From an uncultured Lachnospiraceae bacterium (GTDB lineage: Bacteria > Bacillota > Clostridia > Lachnospirales > Lachnospiraceae), in the NCBI GenBank assembly GCA_910588125.1, contig CAJUPI010000026.1, positions 1-37,452 on the forward strand: a stretch of DNA of 37,452 nucleotides. The letters run 5' to 3'. Below the pieces are notes generated by a model, which saw only the letters and a list, made by a program, of their open reading frames with translations, did not search any database and had not been told where the DNA came from. Below are positions 22,853-32,116 of the stretch, piece after piece. Within the stretch, counting starts at the first letter, position 1. The number at the start of each line of letters is the position of its first letter. Made by a program: the position numbers and the translations under genes.

Positions 22853-25264
22853 ATGGCAAGCTATAATTACAGCGCGATTGAAAAAAAATGGCGCGAGAAC
22901 TGGGAAAAGGATCCCATTAATGTGGATGACGGCAAGAAGCCGAAGTATTATTGCCTGGATATGTTCCCGTATCCGTCAGGCAGCGGGCTGCATGTCGGCC
23001 ACTGGAGAGGATATGTAATCTCGGACGTGTGGAGCCGTTATCAGATTTTGAAAGGCCATTATGTGATTCATCCGATGGGCTGGGATGCGTTTGGCCTGCC
23101 GGCAGAGAACTATGCGATCAAGATGGGGATTCACCCGGCGATTTCCACGGCGGAGAATGTGAAGAACATCAAGCGGCAGATCAATCAGATCGCTTCGATC
23201 TATGACTGGGATATGGAGGTCAACACGACAGATCCGGCATTTTATAAATGGACGCAGTGGATCTTTGTGCAGATGTTTAAAAAGGGCCTGGCATATGAAA
23301 AGGAATTTCCGATCAACTGGTGCCCATCCTGCAAGACCGGCCTGGCAAATGAAGAGGTAGTCAACGGCTGCTGTGAACGTTGCGGAGCTACGGTGACCAA
23401 GAAAAATCTGCGTCAATGGATGCTGAAAATAACGGCTTATGCGGAGCGCCTGCTGCAGGATCTGGATAAGCTGGACTGGCCGGAAAAGGTAAAAAAGATG
23501 CAGACCGAGTGGATTGGCAAGTCGTATGGAGCAGAGGTTGATTTTGCAGTCGAGGGCAGAAATGAGAAGATCACAGTCTATACTACCAGGCCGGATACCC
23601 TTTACGGCGCGACCTTCATGGTACTGGCTCCCGAGCATCATCTGGCAAAGGGGCTGGCCACGCCGGAGGCAAAGGAGGCAGTGGAGCAGTATATCTATGA
23701 TGCTTCCATGAAGTCCAATGTAGACCGGATGCAGGACAAGGAAAAGACCGGTGTTTTTACTGGAAGCTATGCTGTCAATCCTTTAAATGGGGCAAAGGTG
23801 CCGATTTGGCTGTCCGATTATGTGTTAGCGGATTATGGTACCGGTGCGATCATGTGTGTACCAGCTCATGATGATCGCGACTTTGAGTTTGCGAAGAAAT
23901 TTAATATTCCGATCATTCAGGTTATCGCCAAAGACGGAAAAGAGATCGAAAATATGACCGAGGCGTATACCGAGGCCAGCGGTACGATGATCAACTCCGG
24001 CGAGTGGAACGGGATGGAGTCGGCGGTACTCAAAAAGGAAGCGCCGGCAATGATTGAGGCGCGGGGGCTGGGCAAGAAGACGGTCAATTATAAGCTGCGC
24101 GACTGGGTGTTTTCCAGACAGCGCTATTGGGGGGAGCCAATCCCGATCATTCATTGCCCTAAGTGCGGCAATGTGGCCGTGCCGGAGGAAGAACTGCCCT
24201 TAAAGCTGCCGGAGGTGGAGAGCTATCAGCCTACCGGAACCGGGGAATCCCCGCTGGCGGCGATCGATGAGTGGGTGAATTGTACCTGCCCGCAGTGCGG
24301 CGGCGCGGCGAAGCGGGAGACCAACACCATGCCGCAATGGGCCGGATCTTCATGGTATTTTCTGCGGTATGTGGACAGCCACAATGACAAAGAGCTGGTA
24401 TCCAAGGAGAAGGCGGATAAGTATTTGCCGGTAGATATGTATATCGGCGGCGTGGAGCACGCGGTGCTGCATCTTTTGTATTCCCGGTTTTATACCAAAT
24501 TTTTGTATGATATCGGGGCGGTTGATTTTGAAGAACCGTTTACCAAACTGTTCAATCAGGGAATGATCACCGGCAAGAACGGCATCAAGATGAGCAAGTC
24601 CAAAGGAAATGTCGTATCTCCGGACGATCTGGTGCGCGATTATGGCTGTGATTCTCTGCGGATGTATGAGCTGTTTGTGGGCCCGCCGGAGCTGGATGCC
24701 GAGTGGGATGAGCGCGGGATTGAGGGCGTTTCCCGTTTCCTCAACCGTTTCTGGAACCTGGTCCAGACCAGCAAGGATCAGGAGGTGGCGGAGACAAAGG
24801 AAATGGTACGGCTGCGCCATAAGCTGATTTTTGACATTGAGCAGCGGTTCAATCAGTTCAGCCTGAATACGGTTATTTCCGGCTTTATGGAATATAACAA
24901 TAAGCTGATTGAGCTGGCGAAGAAAACCGGCGGTATCGATAAGGAGACGCTTCGGACCTTTACGATTCTTTTGGCGCCTTTTGCCCCGCATATCGGCGAG
25001 GAGATCTGGCAACAGTTAGGCGGCACGGACAGTGTATTTCATGCTCAGTGGCCGGAATGTGATGCTGAGGCGATGAAGGATGACGAGATTGAGATCGGCG
25101 TGCAGGTAAACGGCAAGGCCAGAGGTGTGGTGTCCCTGCCGGTGGATGTTTCCAAGGAGGAGGCTATCGCAGCGGGAAAAGCCGCAGTGGCGGATAAGCT
25201 TAGCGGGACGATCGTGAAGGAAATTTACGTTCCGGGAAGAATCATTAATATTGTATGTAAGTAG
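22853..25264 (+). CDS. leuS: Leucyl-tRNA synthetase
   Basis: An 803-aa class I aminoacyl-tRNA synthetase that charges tRNA-Leu. The HIGH-type motif is in YPSGSGLHVGHWRGY (near residues 42-56) and the KMSKS loop is in GIKMSKSKGNVVSPDD (near 576). The inserted CP1 editing domain includes TTRPDTLYGATFMVLAPEH and the conserved GTGAIMCVPAHDDRDFEFA. Zinc-type cysteine clusters CPSCKTG...CCERCG and CPKCG...CPQCGG are present. Length is normal for bacterial LeuS. AGGAGGAAGG precedes the ATG, and expression is controlled by the upstream leucine T-box. Identification is secure. Confidence 0.98.
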   Translation: MASYNYSAIEKKWRENWEKDPINVDDGKKPKYYCLDMFPYPSGSGLHVGHWRGYVISDVWSRYQILKGHYVIHPMGWDAFGLPAENYAIKMGIHPAISTAENVKNIKRQINQIASIYDWDMEVNTTDPAFYKWTQWIFVQMFKKGLAYEKEFPINWCPSCKTGLANEEVVNGCCERCGATVTKKNLRQWMLKITAYAERLLQDLDKLDWPEKVKKMQTEWIGKSYGAEVDFAVEGRNEKITVYTTRPDTLYGATFMVLAPEHHLAKGLATPEAKEAVEQYIYDASMKSNVDRMQDKEKTGVFTGSYAVNPLNGAKVPIWLSDYVLADYGTGAIMCVPAHDDRDFEFAKKFNIPIIQVIAKDGKEIENMTEAYTEASGTMINSGEWNGMESAVLKKEAPAMIEARGLGKKTVNYKLRDWVFSRQRYWGEPIPIIHCPKCGNVAVPEEELPLKLPEVESYQPTGTGESPLAAIDEWVNCTCPQCGGAAKRETNTMPQWAGSSWYFLRYVDSHNDKELVSKEKADKYLPVDMYIGGVEHAVLHLLYSRFYTKFLYDIGAVDFEEPFTKLFNQGMITGKNGIKMSKSKGNVVSPDDLVRDYGCDSLRMYELFVGPPELDAEWDERGIEGVSRFLNRFWNLVQTSKDQEVAETKEMVRLRHKLIFDIEQRFNQFSLNTVISGFMEYNNKLIELAKKTGGIDKETLRTFTILLAPFAPHIGEEIWQQLGGTDSVFHAQWPECDAEAMKDDEIEIGVQVNGKARGVVSLPVDVSKEEAIAAGKAAVADKLSGTIVKEIYVPGRIINIVCK

Positions 25265-25291
25265 TACAGGGCTTTTATTGACTGGAGACAG

Positions 25292-25338
25292 CGGTATGGC
25301 GGCAGTTGCTTTTGGCAATTGCCGTTATGCCGTTTTTT
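25292..25338 (+). terminator. Terminator after leuS
   Basis: CGGTATGGCGGCAGTTGC (from 25292) pairs with GCAATTGCCGTTATGCCG (to 25332) with a few G-U pairs, then TTTTTT. Confidence 0.92.
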
Positions 25339-25420
25339 GTTTATTATTTGCAAAAAGAATTCCGGGAGTGCTTTTTATAATTGGAGTATAAAACAAAAAA
25401 ATAAATAAATATAAAAATTT

Positions 25421-25462
25421 TTTTGTAACCTGTTTACAAAACGTTAAGATATGGTGTAGAAT
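25421..25462 (+). promoter_or_regulatory. Promoter with overlapping palindrome before the SGNH lipoprotein
   Basis: TTTTGTAA (25421-25428) and TTACAAAA (25434-25441) are perfect 8-bp inverted repeats around CCTGT. They overlap the -35 box TTTACA (25433-25438), which is 18 bp from TAGAAT (25457-25462). The palindrome shares its TTTTGT-N9-ACAAAA frame with 18404-18424, so one regulator may bind both. It is one base longer than a cre box and does not fit that consensus. Confidence 0.55.
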
Positions 25463-25537
25463 ATAAATATAGTATAAAGATAGGCTTTTTCATGATTTTC
25501 GGTAGCGTGTGGAAGATGACTGGATGGAGGGATTGTT

Positions 25538-26359
25538 ATGAAAAGGGGCGTCAAAGTTGTGGGACTGTTTTTGGCAGCTGTGGTCCTGGGCGGCTGTACA
25601 TCGGGAGGGGCGAAAAAGGAGGCTTCTCAGATGGACTTCCAGGCAAAGATGGAATTTCGGGCGCCTGATCCGGCAGTTGGCAAGCGACCGAGGATATTGT
25701 TTGTAGGTAACAGCCATACCTTTTATAATGACCTGGCCGGCACATTTGCAAGAATAGCGAATGATTTTGGGCAAAAAAGCGACGTTTATGAGTTGTCCAG
25801 AGGATATTATTCGCTGAAGCAATATGCGGATCCGGAAAATGAGATGGGGGCATTATTTGACAAAACGGTAAATGGAAAAAAGTGGGATTTTGTGATCCTG
25901 CAGGAGAACAGCGCAACCGCGTTCTCCAATATGGCCGAGGAAGAGATGTTTCCCTATGCAAGACTTTTAGATGAAAAAGTGAAGGCGAGCGGCGGGCAGA
26001 CGGCTTTTCTGATGACGTGGGCACCGAAGGAGGGGATGAAGGAAGGCCTTAAGAAGCAGAGCAGGGAGGAGCTTCAGAGCATGATGGCGGAAAATTATAC
26101 CGAGATTGCGGACGAACTGGAAGATCTTCTGATTCCGGCGGGGATTGCGTTCATGCGCTGTGTGCAGGAATATCCGGAGATCGAGCTGTGGAATACGGAT
26201 GGGATGCATCCGTCTCCGGCGGGAAGCTATCTGGCGGCGTGTACGGTATATGCGGTGATCTATCAGCAGTCTCCAGAAAACTGTGGCTATGTAGGTGAGC
26301 TGGACGAGGAGGAGGCGAAGAAGCTGCAGAAGGTTGCGGCAGAGCTGATATTGAACTAG
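25538..26359 (+). CDS. SGNH/GDSL-like hydrolase lipoprotein
   Basis: A 273-aa predicted surface lipoprotein: KR, a hydrophobic stretch and lipobox LGGC with cysteine at residue 20, then a short linker. The mature part looks like an SGNH-hydrolase fold: LFVGNSHT (residues 54-61) as block I with S59 as the possible nucleophile, VILQENS in the middle, and DGMHPSPAGSYL with D221 and H224 as the likely rest of the triad. Relatives include acetyl-esterases acting on cell-wall or dietary polysaccharides and proteins of unknown activity. It has its own promoter and stands alone between leuS and the ABC-F gene. Fold moderately sure; substrate unknown. Confidence 0.75.
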   Translation: MKRGVKVVGLFLAAVVLGGCTSGGAKKEASQMDFQAKMEFRAPDPAVGKRPRILFVGNSHTFYNDLAGTFARIANDFGQKSDVYELSRGYYSLKQYADPENEMGALFDKTVNGKKWDFVILQENSATAFSNMAEEEMFPYARLLDEKVKASGGQTAFLMTWAPKEGMKEGLKKQSREELQSMMAENYTEIADELEDLLIPAGIAFMRCVQEYPEIELWNTDGMHPSPAGSYLAACTVYAVIYQQSPENCGYVGELDEEEAKKLQKVAAELILN

Positions 26360-26523
26360 AAGAAAATATATCAAATAGCGGCAGGTAAAGCGGTAAGATT
26401 CCGTGATATTTGCAGGGGCTTGGCATGAAAAAACGGTTTTTGTATCCATTTTGGGAATTCACGTTGTATCTCGGATCGCGTGGACGAAAAAGTGGCCTGC
26501 AATTGCCGTTTTTCAATGACAGA

Positions 26524-26552
26524 TTGAAACGAGTGGAAAAGCATGATAGAAT
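26524..26552 (+). promoter_or_regulatory. Promoter of the ABC-F gene and possibly the genes behind it
   Basis: TTGAAA (26524-26529) and TAGAAT (26547-26552) have 17-bp spacing, about 45 bases before the start codon. It is the last good promoter seen before the close-packed run of genes that ends at 37141. Confidence 0.7.
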
Positions 26553-26603
26553 AGGCGAGGAAGCTTTTGGAAACGGCATTACGAGAGACAGAGGAATCTA
26601 TTT

Positions 26604-28427
26604 ATGAGCCTGGTGACAATAGAGCATTTGACAAAATCATATACCGAACGTCTGCTGTTTGATGATACCTCATTCAGCATTCAGGAAGGGGAAAAGGTGG
26701 GGCTGATCGGTATCAATGGTACCGGGAAATCCACTCTTTTAAAGATCGTGGCAGGATTGGAGGAGCCGGACGGCGGCAGTGTGGTATACCGGCGGAATCT
26801 TTATATTCGGTATTTGCCGCAGATACCAAAATTTACGGCAGGGGATACGGTGCTGGAGAGTATTGTGCGGGATAATCGGAAGGAACCGCATTTTACTTCC
26901 AGAGAGGAGATTGTGGCAAGTGCCAAGACGATCCTTACTCGTCTTGGCATCTCTGATTATGAGGCCCGAGTGGAGACATTATCCGGCGGCCAGCGCAAAC
27001 GGGTGGCGTTGACCAGTGTGTTGTTGTCCACAGCGGATCTGCTGATTTTGGACGAGCCGACCAACCATTTGGACAGTGAGATGGCAGACTGGCTGGAAGA
27101 GTATCTGAAGAAATTCCGCGGGGCTTTGCTGATGATTACTCATGACCGATATTTTTTGGACAGTGTTACGGGGCGGATTGTGGAGCTAGATAAAGGAAAG
27201 CTTTACAGCTACCAGGAAAATTATGAGGGGTTTGTCAGGCGCAAGGCAGAGCGGATGGATATAGCCCTGGCGTCGGAGCGGAAACGGCAGTCAATCCTGC
27301 AAACGGAGCTGGAGTGGATGAAACGGGGGGCGAGGGCACGCTCAACCAAACAAAAGGCGCATATTCAGCGCTATGAGGCGCTGCGGGATCAGGAAGCACC
27401 AAAGCTTGACCGGGAGGTAGAACTGGAATCGGTTTCTAGCCGTCTGGGACGGACAACGGTGGAGCTGGAAGGGCTTACCAAAGCATATGGGGAAAAGCTT
27501 TTGATGAAGGATTTTTCTTATATTTTTTTGAAAAATGATCGCGTGGGCATTATCGGTCCTAATGGCAGCGGCAAATCGACGTTGCTAAAGATGATTGCCG
27601 GGTGGACGGAGCCGGATGAGGGGCAGATCTGCATCGGACAGACTGTGAAGCTAGGATATTTTTCTCAGGAAAACGAGGCAATGGATGAGAATAAGAAAGT
27701 GATTGATTATATCCGGGACGTGGCAGAATATGTACAGACGAAGGACGGCAGTATCAGTGCATCACAGATGCTGGAGCGTTTTTTGTTTCCGGGAAGCGTG
27801 CAGCATACGGTGATTGGCCGGCTTTCTGGTGGAGAGAGGCGGCGGCTGTATCTGTTGCGGATTTTGATGGATGCGCCGAATGTCCTGCTGCTGGACGAGC
27901 CAACGAATGATTTGGATATTCCGACCCTGACGATTTTGGAGGATTATCTGGACAGCTTTGCGGGGATTGTGGTGACGGTTTCTCACGATCGGTATTTTCT
28001 GGATCGCATGGTGCGGCGTATCTTTGCCTTTGAGGGGAACGGTGCAGTGGTACAGTATGAGGGCGGCTTTACGGATTATCAGGTGGCGTATGCCAGGAAA
28101 CATCCACAGAGTGCGCCTATGGAGGGCGGAAAAAAGAGCGGCCTGCCGGATGGCAGAGGGACGCACCAGAAAAAGCTGAAGTTTACGTATAAAGAACAAA
28201 AAGAGTGGGAGACGATAGAAGAAGAAATTGCCATTTTGGAGAAAAGGAGCGGAGAGCTGGATCGCCAGATTGAGGAATCGGCTACGGTGTTCGGAAAGCT
28301 GAGCCAGCTGCTGGAGGAGAAGGAGGAGACAGAACGTTTGCTGGAGGAGAAGATGGAGCGATGGGTTTATCTCAATGATCTGGCAGAACGGATTGCGAAA
28401 GAGCAAAAAGAACGGACGTCGAGATGA
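26604..28427 (+). CDS. ABC-F family ATPase (Uup-like)
   Basis: A 607-aa soluble protein with two ATPase domains and no membrane segment. Domain 1 has Walker A GINGTGKST (36-44), signature LSGGQRKR and Walker B LLILDEPTNHLD. A linker rich in Arg/Lys (MKRGARARSTKQKAHIQRYEAL) follows, then domain 2 with GPNGSGKST, LSGGERRR and LLLDEPTNDLD. The C-terminal 80 or so residues are charged and probably coiled coil (EEEIAILEKRSGELDRQIEES). This layout matches Uup-type ABC-F proteins, which act on the ribosome or on branched DNA/RNA structures, not as transporters. Antibiotic-resistance ABC-F proteins are a less likely alternative. It starts 15 bases before the exporter pair. Confidence 0.9.
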   Translation: MSLVTIEHLTKSYTERLLFDDTSFSIQEGEKVGLIGINGTGKSTLLKIVAGLEEPDGGSVVYRRNLYIRYLPQIPKFTAGDTVLESIVRDNRKEPHFTSREEIVASAKTILTRLGISDYEARVETLSGGQRKRVALTSVLLSTADLLILDEPTNHLDSEMADWLEEYLKKFRGALLMITHDRYFLDSVTGRIVELDKGKLYSYQENYEGFVRRKAERMDIALASERKRQSILQTELEWMKRGARARSTKQKAHIQRYEALRDQEAPKLDREVELESVSSRLGRTTVELEGLTKAYGEKLLMKDFSYIFLKNDRVGIIGPNGSGKSTLLKMIAGWTEPDEGQICIGQTVKLGYFSQENEAMDENKKVIDYIRDVAEYVQTKDGSISASQMLERFLFPGSVQHTVIGRLSGGERRRLYLLRILMDAPNVLLLDEPTNDLDIPTLTILEDYLDSFAGIVVTVSHDRYFLDRMVRRIFAFEGNGAVVQYEGGFTDYQVAYARKHPQSAPMEGGKKSGLPDGRGTHQKKLKFTYKEQKEWETIEEEIAILEKRSGELDRQIEESATVFGKLSQLLEEKEETERLLEEKMERWVYLNDLAERIAKEQKERTSR

Positions 28428-28441
28428 CAGGAGGAATATAG

Positions 28442-30181
28442 ATGAACGGTTATGGAAAGTATGCAAAGCCCTATCTCAGCGCATTTATTATCGGGCCATG
28501 CCTGATGATTCTGGAAGTGCTGGGGGAGATTATGCTGCCAAAGCTGATGTCTTTGATTGTCAATTATGGAGTGGCCGGGCGTGATTTCGGATATATTCTG
28601 CGAACCGGACTTGTGATGGCAGGAGTGGCGTTTTTGATGGCATTAAGCGGTATCGGCGGCGCTTATTTTTCCGCGAAGGCGTCTATTTGCTTTACGAGTG
28701 ATTTGCGCCGGGAGCTGTTTGCCAAAGTTCAGCAGTTTTCATTCCAGAATATTGATGATTTCAGCACCGGTTCGCTGGTGACCCGGCTGACGAACGATAT
28801 TCAGCAGGTGCAGATGGTCATGATGATGGTTCTTCGCCTGGCACTGCGGGCGCCGGGGATGCTGATCGGGGCTCTCATTATGGCGTTTATTATGAATTAC
28901 CGGCTGGCAATGATTATCCTGGTGGTGATTCCGGTGTTGGGATGTGTGATTGCGGCGATACTGACTACTGCCTACCCGCGGTTCGGCGTGATGCAGACGA
29001 AGCTGGACCAGCTGAATTCTGGTATTCAGGAGGCGCTGGTCAATGTGCGGGTGATCAAATCATTTGTGCGGGAGGATTTTGAGAAGGAGCGCTTCCGGAT
29101 GGCCAATGAGGATTTGCAAAACAACAGCCTGCGGGCCTTGCGGATTGTTATCCTGACGATGCCGGTGATGATGCTGGCGATGAATGTGACTACGCTGGCA
29201 GTGGTATGGTACGGCGGAAATCTGATCATTGGCGGCAGGATGCAAGTGGGGGATTTGACCGCCTTTACTACGTATATTGTACAGATTTTGATGTCACTTA
29301 TGATGCTGTCGATGGTATTTTTGCAGAGTTCACGTGCCATGGCTTCGGTAAAACGTATCAATGAAGTGATGCGGACCGAGATTCAGCTGACCGATCGGGA
29401 GAGCGGCCAAAGAGATAAGCGGGTGACCCTGGGCAAGGTGGAGTTTCGCAAGGTTTCTTTCCGATATGGCCAGAAGGAAGGGGATGAGGTGCTGACAGAT
29501 ATCAGCTTTGTGGCAGAGCCGGGGCAGGTGGTGGGCATCATCGGGGCTACCGGTAGTGGCAAGACTTCGCTGGTACAGCTGATTCCGCGGCTCTATGACG
29601 TGACGGCGGGGACGGTGCTGGTGGACGATGTGGATGTGCGGGAGTATTCGTTGAAAAACCTGCGGGACGGCGTGGGGATGGTACTGCAGAAAAATGTGCT
29701 CTTCTCGGGGACGATTGAAGAAAACCTGCGATGGGGCAAGGAGGCAGCGAAAGAACAGGAGCTGCTTAGCTTTGCAAAAGCAGCGCAGGCGGATGGCTTT
29801 GTCCGGGCCCTTCCGGAGGGATATGAAACCGATTTGGGACAGGGAGGCGTCAACGTCTCTGGCGGCCAGAAGCAGCGGTTGTGTATCGCACGGGCGCTTT
29901 TAAAGCAGCCGAAAATTCTCATTCTGGATGATTCGACCAGTGCGGTAGACACCGCCACCGAGGCCAAGATCCGGGAATGTTTCCGCACTACATTAAAGGA
30001 AACGACCAAAATTATCATTGCGCAGAGGATAGGTTCTGTGGAGGAAGCAGATATGATTTTAGTGCTGGATGAGGGCCGGATCATCGGCCGGGGGCGGCAT
30101 GAGGAGCTGCTGGCCTCTTGTGAGGCATATCAGGAGATTTATTATTCTCAGCGTGACAGAGAGCGGGAGGTGGGCGCATGA
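28442..30181 (+). CDS. ABC exporter half-transporter with degenerate ATP site
   Basis: A 579-aa membrane half-transporter: about six transmembrane helices over residues 10-300, then an ATPase domain. Walker A is GATGSGKTS (368-376) and the signature VSGGQ (472-476) is intact. In Walker B the catalytic glutamate is replaced by aspartate (ILILDD, D497), and the switch histidine is glutamine (IIIAQR, Q528). Such changes mark the degenerate half of heterodimeric exporters such as LmrCD, BmrCD and TM287/288. Its stop codon overlaps the start of the next gene by 4 bases, so the two are made together. Substrate unknown; drugs, lipids or peptides are possible. Confidence 0.93.
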   Translation: MNGYGKYAKPYLSAFIIGPCLMILEVLGEIMLPKLMSLIVNYGVAGRDFGYILRTGLVMAGVAFLMALSGIGGAYFSAKASICFTSDLRRELFAKVQQFSFQNIDDFSTGSLVTRLTNDIQQVQMVMMMVLRLALRAPGMLIGALIMAFIMNYRLAMIILVVIPVLGCVIAAILTTAYPRFGVMQTKLDQLNSGIQEALVNVRVIKSFVREDFEKERFRMANEDLQNNSLRALRIVILTMPVMMLAMNVTTLAVVWYGGNLIIGGRMQVGDLTAFTTYIVQILMSLMMLSMVFLQSSRAMASVKRINEVMRTEIQLTDRESGQRDKRVTLGKVEFRKVSFRYGQKEGDEVLTDISFVAEPGQVVGIIGATGSGKTSLVQLIPRLYDVTAGTVLVDDVDVREYSLKNLRDGVGMVLQKNVLFSGTIEENLRWGKEAAKEQELLSFAKAAQADGFVRALPEGYETDLGQGGVNVSGGQKQRLCIARALLKQPKILILDDSTSAVDTATEAKIRECFRTTLKETTKIIIAQRIGSVEEADMILVLDEGRIIGRGRHEELLASCEAYQEIYYSQRDREREVGA

Positions 30182-32079
30182 ACCGGCAGGAGAGGTTGGA
30201 ACGTCTGAAAAAACGCTATGGGAGAAAGCGCATGGAGGATGGCAAAGGCCCGGGAGGTGGCCGGCCGGGACCAGGCGGGCCGGGAGGTGGCGGGCCTGGC
30301 CGTGGCAGACAGATGGGAGGCGGACGGCCGGAGAACAGTATGGGGACGATTTGCCGGCTGCTGGGTTATCTGCGGGGAGACACCTTAAAGCTGTTTCTGG
30401 CGTTTGTCTGCATTATCCTGAATACGCTGGGAACGCTTTTGGGCTCTTATCTGCTGCGTCCGATCATCAATACTTATATTGTGCCAGTGGACGGCAGCCG
30501 GGGGGATCCGGCGGGCCTGGCCGGGGCGCTGATGCTGATGGCGTTTATTTATCTGGTGGGAGTGGGGGCCAATTATCTGCAGGCGAGGATTATGTTGACA
30601 GTGGCGCAGACGGCGCTGAAAAGGCTGCGCACGGATCTGTTTGGAAAATTGCAGAGCTTCCCGGTGCGTTTTTATGATACTAACAGCAACGGGGATTTGA
30701 TGAGCCGTTTTACTAACGATGTGGACACGGTGGGCATGATGCTGAGCAATACGCTGGTGCAGCTGTTTGCCGGGATTTTAAGCATTGTTGGTACGCTTTT
30801 TTTGATGATTTATACCAATATCTGGCTGACGCTTGTGACATTGGCGATGATTCCGCTAATGATGAAGGCCGGAGGGGCCGTGGCTAAAAGAAGCCACAAG
30901 TATTTTTCGGCACAGCAGGCTTCTTTAGGAGCCGTCAATGGCTACATCGAGGAGATGATCACCGGACAGAAGGTGGTGAAGGTTTTCTGCCATGAGGAGG
31001 CGGCGCAGGAGGAATTTGATTTGCTGAATGAGGATTTGCGGGACAATCAGATCCGTGCCCAGTTTTTCGGTGGGATTATGGGGCCGGTCATGGGGAATTT
31101 AAGTCAGGTGAATTATTCTCTGACTGCCTGTATCGGTGGGCTTTTGTGTATTTTCCGCAATTTTGATGTTGGAGGACTGACGGTATTCCTGAATTTTTCC
31201 CGGCAGTTTTCCCGGCCGATCAATGAGATTTCGATGCAGATCAGCAATGTATTTTCCGCGCTGGCCGGCGCGGAGCGGGTGTTTGCGGTGATGGATGAGC
31301 AGCCGGAGCCGGCGGATGATACGGATGCGGCAGAGCTTAAGCCAATGGCGGGACACGTTGTGTTTAATCATGTGACCTTCGGTTATGATCCGGGACAAGT
31401 AATCCTGAAGGATATCAGCCTGTATGCGAAGCCCGGGCAGAAGATAGCCTTTGTGGGCTCTACGGGAGCAGGAAAAACCACAATTACCAACCTGATCAAC
31501 CGGTTTTATGATATTCAGGGCGGAGCTATTACCATCGATGGGGTGGATATCCGCCATATCCGGCGGGACAATCTGCGGAAAAATATTGCCATGGTGCTGC
31601 AGGACACGCATCTGTTTACCGGGACAGTGATGGAAAATATCCGTTATGGCCGGCTGGACGCTACGGACGAGGAGGTTATCCAGGCAGCAAAAACAGCGTC
31701 GGCCCATTCGTTTATCAACCGTCTGCCTCAGGGCTATCAGACGATGCTGGAGGGGGACGGGGCAAATTTGAGCCAGGGGCAACGGCAACTGCTGAATATT
31801 GCCCGTGCGGCGATTTCCCATGCGCCGATCCTGATCCTGGATGAGGCGACGAGTTCGGTGGACACACGGACAGAGAAGCATATCGAGCATGGCATGGACC
31901 GGCTGATGGCCGACCGGACGACATTTGTGATAGCCCATCGTCTGTCCACGGTGCGCAATGCCAATGCAATCATGGTACTGGAACACGGGGAGATCATTGA
32001 GCGGGGAGACCATGAGGAACTGTTGGAGCAAAAAGGACGGTATTATGAGCTGTATACGGGACTGAGCGAGCTGGAATAA
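30178..32079 (+). CDS. ABC exporter half-transporter with catalytic ATP site
   Basis: A 633-aa partner of the preceding half-transporter. Residues 21-51 are an unusual Gly/Pro/Arg-rich tail (GPGGGRPGPGGPGGGGPGRG) before the membrane domain (about 65-370). The ATPase domain has GSTGAGKTT (427-435), a canonical Walker B ILILDE with E556 and switch H587 (IAHR). Its signature is LSQGQ (531-535), one residue off LSGGQ. Since each ATP site uses Walker motifs of one chain and the signature of the other, the non-standard signature sits in the degenerate site of the partner and the consensus site here is complete. Overlap and pairing make a heterodimer near certain; substrate not known. Confidence 0.93.
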   Translation: MNRQERLERLKKRYGRKRMEDGKGPGGGRPGPGGPGGGGPGRGRQMGGGRPENSMGTICRLLGYLRGDTLKLFLAFVCIILNTLGTLLGSYLLRPIINTYIVPVDGSRGDPAGLAGALMLMAFIYLVGVGANYLQARIMLTVAQTALKRLRTDLFGKLQSFPVRFYDTNSNGDLMSRFTNDVDTVGMMLSNTLVQLFAGILSIVGTLFLMIYTNIWLTLVTLAMIPLMMKAGGAVAKRSHKYFSAQQASLGAVNGYIEEMITGQKVVKVFCHEEAAQEEFDLLNEDLRDNQIRAQFFGGIMGPVMGNLSQVNYSLTACIGGLLCIFRNFDVGGLTVFLNFSRQFSRPINEISMQISNVFSALAGAERVFAVMDEQPEPADDTDAAELKPMAGHVVFNHVTFGYDPGQVILKDISLYAKPGQKIAFVGSTGAGKTTITNLINRFYDIQGGAITIDGVDIRHIRRDNLRKNIAMVLQDTHLFTGTVMENIRYGRLDATDEEVIQAAKTASAHSFINRLPQGYQTMLEGDGANLSQGQRQLLNIARAAISHAPILILDEATSSVDTRTEKHIEHGMDRLMADRTTFVIAHRLSTVRNANAIMVLEHGEIIERGDHEELLEQKGRYYELYTGLSELE

Positions 32080-32116
32080 TGGAGTATTCGGGAGAAGGAA
32101 AGGACGGGGATGCGGG

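Noticed and set aside
25421..25441. A catabolite (cre) box before the SGNH lipoprotein gene
   Set aside because: The palindrome is one base longer than the cre consensus and lacks the central CG.
26410..26607. A 65-codon frame before the ABC-F gene
   Set aside because: It covers the sigma-A promoter at 26524-26552 and has no ribosome site or recognisable domain.
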